DNA of 64,000 bases. Source: Pelagibius sp. Alg239-R121. GTDB taxonomy: Bacteria > Pseudomonadota > Alphaproteobacteria > Kiloniellales > Kiloniellaceae. The notes beneath the pieces were generated by a model. It saw nothing but the letters and a program-made list of their open reading frames with translations, ran no database searches and had not been told where the DNA came from. This document shows, piece after piece, positions 15,794 through 23,189 of the stretch. The position numbers were made by a program, and so were the translations under genes. Where the stretch lies: positions 1 through 64,000 of the forward strand of contig NZ_CAMZOF010000008.1 in NCBI RefSeq assembly GCF_947331435.1, read 5' to 3'. Positions within the stretch are counted from its first letter, which is position 1. Each line of letters opens with the position of its first letter.

Positions 15794-16224
15794 GTAAAAA
15801 AATCAGATTTCGCAATGTTCTACTGTGTGATGATATCAGGCAGGAAATCAGTAATAAGCTAATACTTATTGGGGTGTACACTGGCCACATAGTGTTGAGC
15901 GAGTTCCCTGCCAACATCAGGCTCGCAGTCTATGCGGAATTCAAACCCAGAGAATTGACGGTTGAAGATGTGCAATTGCGATACAAACTTGATGGTAAGC
16001 TTCTCGCAACGATTTCTGGCCGAGTTGAAGCGCACGACCTAGATAGCTGGGCTACAGCTGCGATCCCAGCACTTCCGTTGCAATTGGAGTCTATGGGCGA
16101 ACTCTCAATTGAAGCGCAATTCGGAGATGGTTCAGTCGAAGTGATCGGTCGAAAACAGATCATTTCCGGTGAGGTTACTCGCTTAAGTCTTACCAACCAA
16201 CCCGCGCCGCAGGTTGATGAGTAG
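15790..16224 (+). CDS. DUF6941-like protein linked to HigBA (144 aa)
   Basis: The start ATG overlaps the antitoxin stop by four bases (ATGA). The N-terminus VLLCDDIRQEISNKLILIGV then YTGHIVLSEFPANIRLAVY matches, by recollection, DUF6941 proteins, beta-rich domains of unknown role starting with a Cys-Asp-Asp element. The rest alternates strands and short turns (ELSIEAQFGDGSVEVIGRK), suggesting a jelly-roll-like sandwich. It is cytosolic and intact. Its place as third gene of a HigBA operon may mean a toxin modulator, a chaperone or an independent passenger. Confidence 0.55.
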   Translation: MSKKIRFRNVLLCDDIRQEISNKLILIGVYTGHIVLSEFPANIRLAVYAEFKPRELTVEDVQLRYKLDGKLLATISGRVEAHDLDSWATAAIPALPLQLESMGELSIEAQFGDGSVEVIGRKQIISGEVTRLSLTNQPAPQVDE

Positions 16225-16244
16225 TATTACCGTAACACTATCCA

Positions 16245-16763
16245 TCAATTCCTTTTACGCCACTCCCACGGCATCTTGAACTCACTCCCCCACAGCCCCC
16301 TACCTGCTTCGCGCGCCTCAGCCTCGATTGGCAGGTACTCTGGGTTCGACGCCTTGCCTCTGTACCGGTAAGCCACAGCAAGGCCGTCCCGGATAATGCC
16401 GGCGCCCAAATCCTCGCCGTCAACCTTACAGACAGCCAATAACCGCTTATAGCGATCCCGCTTACTGGCCATACAGCGCGTCTCCTTGCCCAGCGTACGC
16501 TCGACCATCCATGCGGTTGCCATCACGCCGCAGGGCCACTCCTGGCCGTTCAAGTTGGCTTTCTGTCGGGATTCACAGGCGTCTATGCCGATGATGCGGA
16601 TCCGTTCGCCCTTTATCTCCAGGGTATCGCCGTCAATGACGATTGCTGGGCCGGTGACGGTCTGGGCTTGGGTTGGAAATGCCAGGAACAGAGCAACCAA
16701 GGCGAGGATAACTCGCAAAAGACTCGACTCCAAGGTTGTTCGGGGTGCATCATAATTAATCAT
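16245..16763 (-). CDS. Secreted thermonuclease (SNase) family protein
   Basis: Residues 1-34 include a hydrophobic signal (LLRVILALVALFLAF, cleavage near PTQAQT). The nuclease core follows: VIDGDTLEIKGERIRIIGID, the first Asp/Arg motif of staphylococcal-nuclease domains. Then CESRQKANLNGQEWPCG, RDRYKRLLAVCKVDGEDLGA with the second Arg and Tyr, and LPIEAEAREAGRGLW. It degrades nucleic acid with calcium at the cell surface or in the periplasm. Two or more Cys pairs probably form disulfides. SNase-like genes are common on alphaproteobacterial plasmids and islands; there is no partner gene here. Confidence 0.85.
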   Translation of the reverse strand: MINYDAPRTTLESSLLRVILALVALFLAFPTQAQTVTGPAIVIDGDTLEIKGERIRIIGIDACESRQKANLNGQEWPCGVMATAWMVERTLGKETRCMASKRDRYKRLLAVCKVDGEDLGAGIIRDGLAVAYRYRGKASNPEYLPIEAEAREAGRGLWGSEFKMPWEWRKRN

Positions 16764-16836
16764 TTATTAACGAATTGGTTTATGCTGCAACTAATATAAG
16801 TTGTTTAGGGACTAAAATTCTCTGGGGGGCAAGAGA

Positions 16837-17202
16837 ATGCGTGAAGAGTACGACACCTATTTTGTTAATCGACTTCAAGGAGATAGGAAACCACCAAGAC
16901 CTACGCTAGACGATTTACACCTATTGGAGGAGCTTATTGGGGAAAAGCATAATTGGCGGTCAGATGCGTTGTATTTTTTTACGTTTAATATATATCTGAT
17001 GGTGCTGCACCCCCTAAAGACCGTCAATCATCGCCCTAATTTGAACAATTTGTTGCATTCTGATGACGGTGAGTTGATTAGGCAGGATATCGAGCTAATT
17101 AAATCCAGATCAGAATACGTATCTAGAGCTCGAGAGAGGCAATATGTGTCGGCTACTTCTGTCGCAATAGCTTTGGGAGAAGTTGTTGAAGAATTACGGT
17201 AG
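16837..17202 (+). CDS. Hypothetical protein (121 aa)
   Basis: ATG 16837 has GGGGGGCAAGAG just upstream. The protein is soluble, mixed in composition and AT-rich in codon use compared with the chromosome. It has a YFFTFNIYLMVLHPL stretch that is hydrophobic but too short and interrupted to be a secure membrane segment. No motif or family recognised. It is followed 47 bases later by a membrane protein with equally AT-rich codons, so the two probably arrived together. Confidence 0.5.
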   Translation: MREEYDTYFVNRLQGDRKPPRPTLDDLHLLEELIGEKHNWRSDALYFFTFNIYLMVLHPLKTVNHRPNLNNLLHSDDGELIRQDIELIKSRSEYVSRARERQYVSATSVAIALGEVVEELR

Positions 17203-17249
17203 ACAAGTTTTCAGATTTGGGGACCAAAAAACAACCACGTAGGTGCAAT

Positions 17250-17792
17250 GTGAGCACCGACCCCTCAAACACTGTTCGGGATGCAACGAACCACGAAAAA
17301 AGCGTCGCGATGGCGATGATAACATGCGCTGTTGCCATTTTCGGCCCCACCCTGCTGGGGATCATTGCTTTGTCGAACACGGTCAGCGATGACGCCCAAG
17401 TAGTATTGGTTGTAGGTGGAATTTTTATAGGAGCCTTCCTCTTATTAAGCATTTTATTTGGCGCACGAGGAATTACACATGGAGTTAAGCGAGGACCTTG
17501 GAACAATTTTGATTGTCAGGTTAAAGCCGGGTTATTGGGATTGTTTGTTATGTTAGCCCTTCCTGTTGGAACTATTTTTACTCGGCAAGCCTCTACTACT
17601 GATAATTTTAGTAAAGTAAGCGAATTACGGAAAGAATTGCAAGAAATGCAATCATCACTCGGTGATAAATTAGAGGCGCTAAATCAGTCTGTGGACGCAA
17701 ATGCGGCGGAGATTAACCGGCTTGGAACTGGCATTGAAGGTCTAAGACAAGACATTGATGCGTTGGAAGTTACTCTACCCCAGAGGGACTAA
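17250..17792 (+). CDS. Membrane protein with C-terminal coiled coil (180 aa)
   Basis: GTG 17250 (MSTDPSNTVRDA) with GTAGGTGC just upstream is preferred; TTG 17217 is an alternative. Three membrane segments lie at about residues 18-42, 51-72 and 90-112. A long heptad-like coiled coil follows at the C-terminus (VSELRKELQEMQSSLGDKLE then GIEGLRQDIDALEVTL). The layout resembles membrane tethers or effector scaffolds in mobile elements, but I do not recognise a family. Codons are AT-rich, indicating transfer. Confidence 0.5.
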   Translation: MSTDPSNTVRDATNHEKSVAMAMITCAVAIFGPTLLGIIALSNTVSDDAQVVLVVGGIFIGAFLLLSILFGARGITHGVKRGPWNNFDCQVKAGLLGLFVMLALPVGTIFTRQASTTDNFSKVSELRKELQEMQSSLGDKLEALNQSVDANAAEINRLGTGIEGLRQDIDALEVTLPQRD

Positions 17793-18090
17793 TTGGATTT
17801 CATATAGAAGCTCTGATCTCCGATCACTTTGACCGTATGGAGCTATTCGGCGAAGTGCCGTGCCCTCCCACACTTGGACTTTCTGAACTACGCAGCAACC
17901 TCAACAATTGATGTACTCGGGTTCGTCGTCCTTGCTAATTCCTTCGCCTGATCGAGACCTCGGCTCCCCCCTCATATCCATGCTCGCTTATGTTGTGAAT
18001 TATTTTCGGCGACAATAACATTTGGTAGAGTTGGTCGCACTGTTCGAAATTTAAACTACGAGTGCAAATGGCTGACACTTGGTCTGCTCC
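17793..18090. other. Gap without recognisable gene
   Basis: About 300 bases between the coiled-coil membrane protein and the LysR tail remnant. Frames are short and broken; no RNA gene, repeat or terminator was recognised. Confidence 0.4.
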
Positions 18091-18219
18091 GTGAAGCACC
18101 GGCAGCATCCGGGCGTGATCGCCTTCGAGGAGTGGCTACTGTCAGAGTGTGCTCGGGAGCAGGTCGCGGTTTTCGCTGAGCCGCTCAATCGTCGTCACGC
18201 GTTCGCGGCACTACCTTGA
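18091..18219 (+). pseudogene. C-terminal remnant of a LysR-type regulator
   Basis: One frame reads HRQHPGVIAFEEWLLSEC and ends at TGA 18217-18219. The pattern His-Pro-x-Val-x-x-Phe-x-x-Trp-Leu-x-x-Glu is the usual last helix of GcvA-like LysR regulators. Nothing upstream matches the other 270 residues, so only the tail survives. It overlaps the end of the minus-strand gene at 18185. Confidence 0.4.
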
Positions 18220-18769
18220 CAGTACCATTCTGTGGATCCAGATCATTGCGTAGTCGATGAGCGATATCGGAAATCGATTTGACTCGACGCTGTACAGTCT
18301 TTTGAGAGTTGGTGTCTCCGAATACGCCTCCCGCTCGGGCGACATGAAAATTGTGTCTGTTGATCAAGTTGGTGAAATCGATACACCGACGCTGATATTC
18401 GTCGGGAAAAAGAGACGTAACCTCCCAATTAGATAGAGTTGCTGGAGGCTTTAAATAAAGTGGGTCTTTCATCTCTTCCGTCAGCGTTTTATTCGCGGCG
18501 ATGATCACTTTAATAGTAGCCGCTGCCTGATGAGCTCGCTCAGAAACATGAGAGAGTTCTCCTGCAAGTATATTAGCGCCATGCCGTCGCCGGCGGCGTT
18601 GCTGATCGCGCTCATGCCTTTCCTGTTGTACCGCAGGAATATGAGCAGAGCGCCAAACTGCATAAGCCGTTCCTGCGGCTGCGATTACAGCTAAAAGTCC
18701 AGCGATTAGTGTCTGGAAAGCAAAAACGCAACTCCAGAAGCCAGCGCAGATAGGAGCGAGATCATTCAA
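18185..18769 (-). CDS. Membrane-anchored hypothetical protein (194 aa)
   Basis: An N-terminal membrane segment (about residues 15-40, FQTLIAGLLAVIAAAGTAY) is followed by a very charged helix (QQERHERDQQRRRRRHG) and a soluble helical domain. The start overlaps the stop of the lipoprotein gene by four bases, so the pair is co-translated. The FQTLI- anchor followed by an Arg-rich helix matches in outline the protein at 9583-10101, which suggests a family repeated on this island. Function not recognised. Confidence 0.55.
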   Translation of the reverse strand: MNDLAPICAGFWSCVFAFQTLIAGLLAVIAAAGTAYAVWRSAHIPAVQQERHERDQQRRRRRHGANILAGELSHVSERAHQAAATIKVIIAANKTLTEEMKDPLYLKPPATLSNWEVTSLFPDEYQRRCIDFTNLINRHNFHVARAGGVFGDTNSQKTVQRRVKSISDIAHRLRNDLDPQNGTVKVVPRTRDDD

Positions 18770-19284
18770 TGCTGAGTGCTCACCGAAAACTTCTTTTCAT
18801 ACTTCGTCAGGAAGTCGGCCGGCACCTTAAGCACATTCTCGTCGTCGTGGTCGATGACCTGGCAGGTGCAGGAAAACTGCCTTTGGCGCTTGTTGTCGTT
18901 GCAATGTTTTACAGCGTTAAACGCTGCAATTGACCAGTCTGGATGTCCGCGTGCGTGCCAGGAGTGATATTCGACGCGCAGGTCCGTATAGTCCCAGATC
19001 AAGCACGCAGACAAAGCTTTGTGCGGAGAGCCTCGGAGACCCTCTTGGTAAGGGTTTCGCTCTCCTTTTCTGTAACTGGAGCCGCTGCCAGCTCGCCCGA
19101 CCTGTGCCTTCAAAATACGGCTCATGAGCTCTTCATAGATCCAGTCCGTGCCGGTCTTGGCAGGGGCATCCGTGGAAGCACTGACGGCCGAATCCAGTTG
19201 ACCATTAGATGCCGGTTTCTGGACGCACGCACTCAAGACAATCAGGCCCATGCCTAAGGCGGCGACGGTCGAAGCTGCTCGCAT
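18766..19284 (-). CDS. Predicted lipoprotein (172 aa)
   Basis: I place the start at ATG 19284, because GGGGAAG lies six bases upstream; ATG 19290 and TTG 19299 are also in frame. The signal ends in a lipobox (LIVLSAC), so Cys becomes the acylated N-terminus of an inner- or outer-membrane lipoprotein. A flexible Ser/Ala/Thr linker follows, then a domain with five cysteines (including ACLIWDY, KHCNDNK and CTCQVIDHDD) that is probably disulfide-bonded. The second gene of the operon encodes a membrane-anchored cytosolic protein, so the pair would span the inner membrane. No family recognised. Confidence 0.6.
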   Translation of the reverse strand: MRAASTVAALGMGLIVLSACVQKPASNGQLDSAVSASTDAPAKTGTDWIYEELMSRILKAQVGRAGSGSSYRKGERNPYQEGLRGSPHKALSACLIWDYTDLRVEYHSWHARGHPDWSIAAFNAVKHCNDNKRQRQFSCTCQVIDHDDENVLKVPADFLTKYEKKFSVSTQH

Positions 19285-19422
19285 ATCCATCTTCCCCAAC
19301 GAAATTACCTATCATTGCAGGCGGTATTGAAGCACGATCATAGATGGTTGGAAAAGCCTGTTCGGTAGGTGTCGGCCGACGGCAGTTCTATATTAAATCG
19401 CCCCACGTAGCGAAGGATCCGC

Positions 19423-20409
19423 ATGCTGAGTGAATGTCCGATTTGCCAAAATAAGTACTCCACAGCTGCTCAAGTAGTTGTGAACGGTGGAGACCTTAGC
19501 GTTAACTGTCCCGTCTGCGGTCAATACGACTTGTCTGAAGAGGCCTGGAGAGACCTGTTGCACCCTCCTAAGCCTGCTGGACACAGACTCTCAGATTTGT
19601 GTCGTGCCAGACTGTCGCACCGCCTGCGAACTGGAAGTGGCGAGGATTTCTCTGATCGGCCTGACGTAAGATCTGAGTTCGTGATCAAATTTATCGAAAA
19701 CGGCTGCACTGGGCCGAATCCTTCCGAACAGGCAACCAACATCATAAAATATGTGGGTAATGAAGTGGCCGTTTCAGGCGAACCTGTTCCCTCCTTACCC
19801 ATTGAATTTTATGCCGTTGTTGGAGCGCCAAACCCCGAGTTTGCTGCGCAATTGGCGTTAGAGCTTGTGAGCAGGGGCCTACTCAGTGGGGTGAACGCCA
19901 GTAGCAAGGACGGAAGTGGCCTCATAAATATCAACCTTACGCTAGACGGTTGGGACAGTTACGAGGCTGAGAAACGAGGCCGGATAGCTGGAAATTACGG
20001 TTTTATGGCGCTGCAATTCAACAACGATATACTTGATTCATTCATCAAGAACTCCGTCAAGCCGGCCGTGAAAGAGGCAACTGGCTATGATCTTGTGGAC
20101 ATGCGCGATATTCCCCGTGCAGGAATCATCGACAACATAATGCGGGCTCAAATTCGCGACGCAGCTTTTGTAATCGTCGATCTCACCCACGATAATTCGG
20201 GAGCCTATTGGGAGGCAGGCTACGCGGAGGGTTTGGGGAAACCAGTTATCTACACATGTGAAAAAACCAAATTTGACGAGGCGAAGACGCATTTCGACAC
20301 CAACCACTGCACAACTGTTCTGTGGTCTGTTGAAAATGGTGACGAATTTAATCTCGAACTGATTGCCACGCTGCGTCGCTCACTTAAGCTGTTTCCCGGA
20401 GCCGGTTAA
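19423..20409 (+). CDS. Zinc-ribbon protein with nucleoside-deoxyribosyltransferase-like domain
   Basis: The N-terminus is a zinc ribbon (Cys5, Cys8, Cys29, Cys32). A linker domain of about 150 residues follows. The C-terminal third (about residues 195-325) is a Rossmann-like domain related to nucleoside 2-deoxyribosyltransferases and TIR-like NAD hydrolases: VDMRDIPRAGIIDNIMRAQI, then DAAFVIVDLTHDNSGAYWEA and GYAEGLGKPVIYT. The Glu in GAYWEAGYA is where those enzymes hold their catalytic acid. Such domains serve as effectors in bacterial antiphage defence. The ribbon may sense nucleic acid or mediate oligomers. The domain call is from motifs; the defence role is inferred from domain type and island setting. 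Confidence 0.6.
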   Translation: MLSECPICQNKYSTAAQVVVNGGDLSVNCPVCGQYDLSEEAWRDLLHPPKPAGHRLSDLCRARLSHRLRTGSGEDFSDRPDVRSEFVIKFIENGCTGPNPSEQATNIIKYVGNEVAVSGEPVPSLPIEFYAVVGAPNPEFAAQLALELVSRGLLSGVNASSKDGSGLININLTLDGWDSYEAEKRGRIAGNYGFMALQFNNDILDSFIKNSVKPAVKEATGYDLVDMRDIPRAGIIDNIMRAQIRDAAFVIVDLTHDNSGAYWEAGYAEGLGKPVIYTCEKTKFDEAKTHFDTNHCTTVLWSVENGDEFNLELIATLRRSLKLFPGAG

Positions 20410-20530
20410 CGCAGCTGTTCGTCAATTTCGGCCACTGCCAAATTACTACAAAACTCATGCGGCCAAGCTGGCATCGGCAAGGGAACAAATGTAGAATCTC
20501 CTCCAGAACGGAGACGAGGAGATTGCGACA

Positions 20531-21025
20531 TTGGGCGGCTGGGGTAGCGGACCAACCCTGTATCCGAAGCAGACGGTGGACGACACGCCGGAGATATCGG
20601 TCTTCGACCTGAACGAGGCCGGCGCCTTCGATCGCTTCGGAAGCACAACAGGCGAGGCGGCTATCGGTTGGGGGCACAGCGTTACGTTCGAAGCCCAGAT
20701 GTACGGCGAGGATAATTCCAAGCTCAATCTGCGATACGCCGTAAACGGCAAATCAACGCTTGAAATCATCCTGCTTGAATCGACGCCATGCCACTACGGC
20801 GGGCAACGCTGGTGGTTCATATGCCCCGACACCGGGGAGCGGGTAGGGAAGCTGTATCTTGCTGGACGGCCGCCGTACTTCGCCAGTCGCAAGGCCCACA
20901 ACCTGACTTACCGCTCTTGCCAAGACAGCGGAAAGATCAGCCCGATCATGCGGCTGTTCATGACGATATCCGATGCCGAACCGGCCATGCTCAAAACAGC
21001 GCTGAAACAAGAAGGACTTGTCTGA
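20531..21025 (+). CDS. Phage-type GSG family protein, copy 1 (164 aa)
   Basis: TTG start with GAGGAG upstream. It begins MGGWGSGPT and has the late motif GGQRWWFICPDTGERVGKLY followed by FASRKAHNLTYRSC. This is a family I know from prophages and bacterial islands; usual members have CPxCG zinc knuckles at the late motif, but here the Cys pair is reduced to one (ICPDTG). A paralogue with the same architecture lies at 21817-22299. Function is unknown; DNA or tail-assembly association has been suggested only by location. Its stop overlaps the next start by one base. Confidence 0.6.
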   Translation: MGGWGSGPTLYPKQTVDDTPEISVFDLNEAGAFDRFGSTTGEAAIGWGHSVTFEAQMYGEDNSKLNLRYAVNGKSTLEIILLESTPCHYGGQRWWFICPDTGERVGKLYLAGRPPYFASRKAHNLTYRSCQDSGKISPIMRLFMTISDAEPAMLKTALKQEGLV

Positions 21026-21261
21026 TGGAAGCTAAGCCCAGCACCAATCGCGCGGGTCTGATGAAGCTCTTCAAGAAAACAGTTGTCGAGGACTTCGAGA
21101 AAGGCGGCCAGGAGGCCATAGAGCGCTGCACACCTTCAAAGGTGCCAGCTGGCCTGCAGCCTGTGACGGCCACGCCGGAGGACCTTATTGCCGAGTATGA
21201 GCGGCGCATTGTCGAGCTCAAGCGGGAGATCGAACAGAGAGCAGAGGGCCAGCAATCATGA
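21025..21261 (+). CDS. Small helical phage-type protein (78 aa)
   Basis: ATG 21025 shares one base with the stop of the GSG gene. The product has a basic N-terminus (MEAKPSTNRAGLMKLFKKTV) and a C-terminal coiled coil (EDLIAEYERRIVELKREIEQ). The next gene starts four bases before its end. A chain of overlapping small genes like this is typical of lambdoid-type phage operons. Function unknown. Confidence 0.55.
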   Translation: MEAKPSTNRAGLMKLFKKTVVEDFEKGGQEAIERCTPSKVPAGLQPVTATPEDLIAEYERRIVELKREIEQRAEGQQS

Positions 21262-21377
21262 GCAGGCGACGGAAGCCTTACTTCTGGAGAGACACGGCGT
21301 TTACTGCCTTGGTGGTCCTGAGCATGGGCGCGTTGTTGGCGATTGCTTTCGATCTAACACCGGCATGGGGCATATGA
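21258..21377 (+). CDS. Tiny single-span membrane protein (39 aa)
   Basis: ATG 21258 overlaps the preceding stop by four bases. The sequence begins MSRRRKPYFWRD, followed by one membrane segment (TALVVLSMGALLAIAF) and a short tail ending in WGI. The basic N-terminus predicts that it stays inside. Size and position suit a phage accessory membrane peptide (holin-like or spanin-like), but there is no diagnostic motif. Confidence 0.55.
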   Translation: MSRRRKPYFWRDTAFTALVVLSMGALLAIAFDLTPAWGI

Positions 21378-21448
21378 CCCCGCAGCGAGTTTCGCGACAA
21401 TTTCACGCGCGCGGGCGCGTTGGGCGCTCTGGGAGTGAGGGCTGGTAA
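21374..21448 (+). CDS. Possible 24-residue peptide
   Basis: ATG 21374 again overlaps the previous stop by four bases, and its own stop TAA (21446-21448) abuts the next ATG at 21449. The Arg/Gly-rich peptide could be real or merely a coupling stretch that keeps ribosomes moving to the next gene. Confidence 0.25.
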   Translation: MTPQRVSRQFHARGRVGRSGSEGW

Positions 21449-21787
21449 ATGCCGGGCGGAAGACCAAGCAAGTTCACTGAAGCTGTGGAAGAGCGGCTGA
21501 TTGACGGTCTGATGGAGTTCAAGAGCATCAGCCAAATCTGCAAGGCACCCAACATGCCGTCGGCGAAGACAATCGCCAGATGGTTCCACCAATACCCGGA
21601 ATTCCGGGAGCGCTATCTCAAGGTCTGCGAACTCCGCGAACAGATGTTCGTAGATGACCTCCTGTCGGACGGCCCCGGAGCTTTCACGACACCACGAGCC
21701 AGGCACGCTGCAGACCGAGCAATATCGGTGTTCAGGCGCATGCAGCCCAAGGGTTTGAGGTCTGGATTGACCATCTACTGGACCTGA
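21449..21787 (+). CDS. Terminase small subunit-like protein (112 aa)
   Basis: The start GRPSKFTEAVEERLIDGL, then SISQICKAPNMPSAKTIARW and HQYPEFRERYLKVCELREQM, is the pattern of Sf6 gp1-like terminase small subunits, which bind the packaging site of phage DNA. The N-terminal homeodomain-like HTH and the following helix are complete. The C-terminus after about residue 75 (DGPGAFTTPRARHA) does not look like the family, and no large-subunit gene follows. It may be a truncated or repurposed copy. It abuts the upstream peptide and is followed by the second GSG protein. Confidence 0.6.
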   Translation: MPGGRPSKFTEAVEERLIDGLMEFKSISQICKAPNMPSAKTIARWFHQYPEFRERYLKVCELREQMFVDDLLSDGPGAFTTPRARHAADRAISVFRRMQPKGLRSGLTIYWT

Positions 21788-21816
21788 CTTTTGCTAATGA
21801 TTTAGGAAATCTGGAA

Positions 21817-22299
21817 ATGGGCGGATATGGCAGCGGACCGACCAGATGCCCGAAGACTGCGGCGGAAGATACGCTCACGCTGTCGATCTTCGATCTGAAG
21901 CGGCTTGGCGTCTTAGGCAAGGATTCGCGCACTGCGGGTAGCCTCTCCTGGTCGAGCGGATCCAGTATCAGCTATAGCGCGATGGTCTACAGCGCAGGCT
22001 ACCCCAACATCCGCCTGGACTTCTCGTGTCGAGGCAAGTCCATAACCCAAGAGATCCAGCTCACACAGACAACCCTGGCCAGCGGTGGAAAACGTTGGTG
22101 GTTCTTGTGTCCGGTCACGTTTGAGCGTGTAGGCAAGCTTCACTTCGCGGGGAGCCCGCCACGGTTCGCCTGTCGGAAGGCTCATAACCTCACCTATCGA
22201 TCATGCCAGGAGAGCCGCCGCTTCGATCGTCTTCATGCTGCCATAGCTGCGCAGCTTGGTACGACACTGGCAGATGTTAAGCGAACGCTGAAGGGCTGA
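21817..22299 (+). CDS. Phage-type GSG family protein, copy 2 (160 aa)
   Basis: ATG 21817. It is a paralogue of the gene at 20531: same start (MGGYGSGPTRCPK), same central beta-rich part and same end (GGKRWWFLCPVTFERVGKLH, then FACRKAHNLTYRSC). The copies differ at roughly half of their positions, so the duplication is old or the two came from different phages. Four cysteines remain, in places where typical members bind zinc. Function unknown. Confidence 0.6.
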   Translation: MGGYGSGPTRCPKTAAEDTLTLSIFDLKRLGVLGKDSRTAGSLSWSSGSSISYSAMVYSAGYPNIRLDFSCRGKSITQEIQLTQTTLASGGKRWWFLCPVTFERVGKLHFAGSPPRFACRKAHNLTYRSCQESRRFDRLHAAIAAQLGTTLADVKRTLKG

Positions 22300-22383
22300 G
22301 TTTTCGGACTCCGTCAAAAGGAGTTTCGGGGGGCCTTAAAGGCGATGCCGTGAAGTGACCTGTTCTAGCAGGCAACTAGCAGG

Positions 22384-22792
22384 TTGAGCATGACGGAAGA
22401 CGGACGAGAAGCGGGAACATTTGCGGCGGCGGAAAGAGATCTGGGAATTGCGTCAAGAGATGGGTGGGAAGTGATTTCCCACCCACGACGTATTGGGCAG
22501 GCAGAAGAGCCCGCAGCAGCAGCAAGGGTTCGCAGCAGAGACCGCAGCGGCAACAGGACTCAGTAAACGACGCATCAACCAGTTGCTCGCAGATGCAAAG
22601 CCTTTAACGCCGCCCGCCGAGCCCCTGAACGACTACGAAGCAGCGAACAAGGCGAAGTCGAAGTTGATCGCTGCTTGGAGCTACAAAGCTCGCGAGTTGC
22701 ACTCAGGGCATTGCAACTGGCCGACTTTAAGCACAAAAGTGCTGCTTCTAATTGATTGGCGCAACGCTTTCTGTTCTAATATTCTAGATTGA
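22384..22792 (+). pseudogene. Broken ParB/phage-replication-like fragment
   Basis: Two frames share the sense. The frame from about 22390 gives FAAAERDLGIASRDGWEVIS; the frame from TTG 22493 gives QQGFAAETAAATGLSKRRIN and then LNDYEAANKAKSKLIAAWSY. The second resembles the short HTH that follows ParB-like nuclease domains, and the KLIAAW-x-KA element found after it. No complete domain is present and neither start has a good Shine-Dalgarno. The reading as a decayed phage gene is tentative. Confidence 0.3.
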
Positions 22793-22814
22793 AAACACTG
22801 AAGAAAAACCATTC

Positions 22815-23189
22815 ATGATTGCTCGTTTCATCATTGCTTTAGGAGTGCTTGCAGGGTTTCCGTCATTAGCATCGGCCTGTCCAGCGGCCAACACTGTTCT
22901 GTGCCCTGATCGAAAATACTGTGCCATCGAACCACAACCTTTGCTGTGGGTGGAGCATTACAGGGTCAAGACCCCTCCTATGACACATCAGGTTCCACCG
23001 GATGGCGAATGGGTTCTGGCTTTCACAAGAAATTCTATATCTGAAGGCGGCCCAAAGTACACGCACACATTTGCTCAATTCGAGAATTGCCGATGGAGGT
23101 TTTCAAAGGTCCACGTGGCGAGAAACATAAAGGGCCTAATCGGCTGGATGCGCCTAAACGAGCCTCCCCACCAATGGGAGACTTATTAG
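22815..23189 (+). CDS. Small secreted cysteine-containing protein (124 aa)
   Basis: Signal peptide MIARFIIALGVLAGFPSLASA with likely cleavage after ASA at residue 21. The mature protein has four cysteines (ACPAANT, VLCPDRKYCAIE and ENCRWRF), an even number that suits two disulfides in the periplasm. It ends with RLNEPPHQWETY. No family recognised. It is the last gene of the island before the 23.2-23.5 kb gap. Confidence 0.5.
   Translation: MIARFIIALGVLAGFPSLASACPAANTVLCPDRKYCAIEPQPLLWVEHYRVKTPPMTHQVPPDGEWVLAFTRNSISEGGPKYTHTFAQFENCRWRFSKVHVARNIKGLIGWMRLNEPPHQWETY

Noticed and set aside
22310-22332. Weak hairpin after the second GSG gene
   Set aside because: Only five base pairs (ACTCC with GGAGT) before TTTCGG; too weak to call a terminator.
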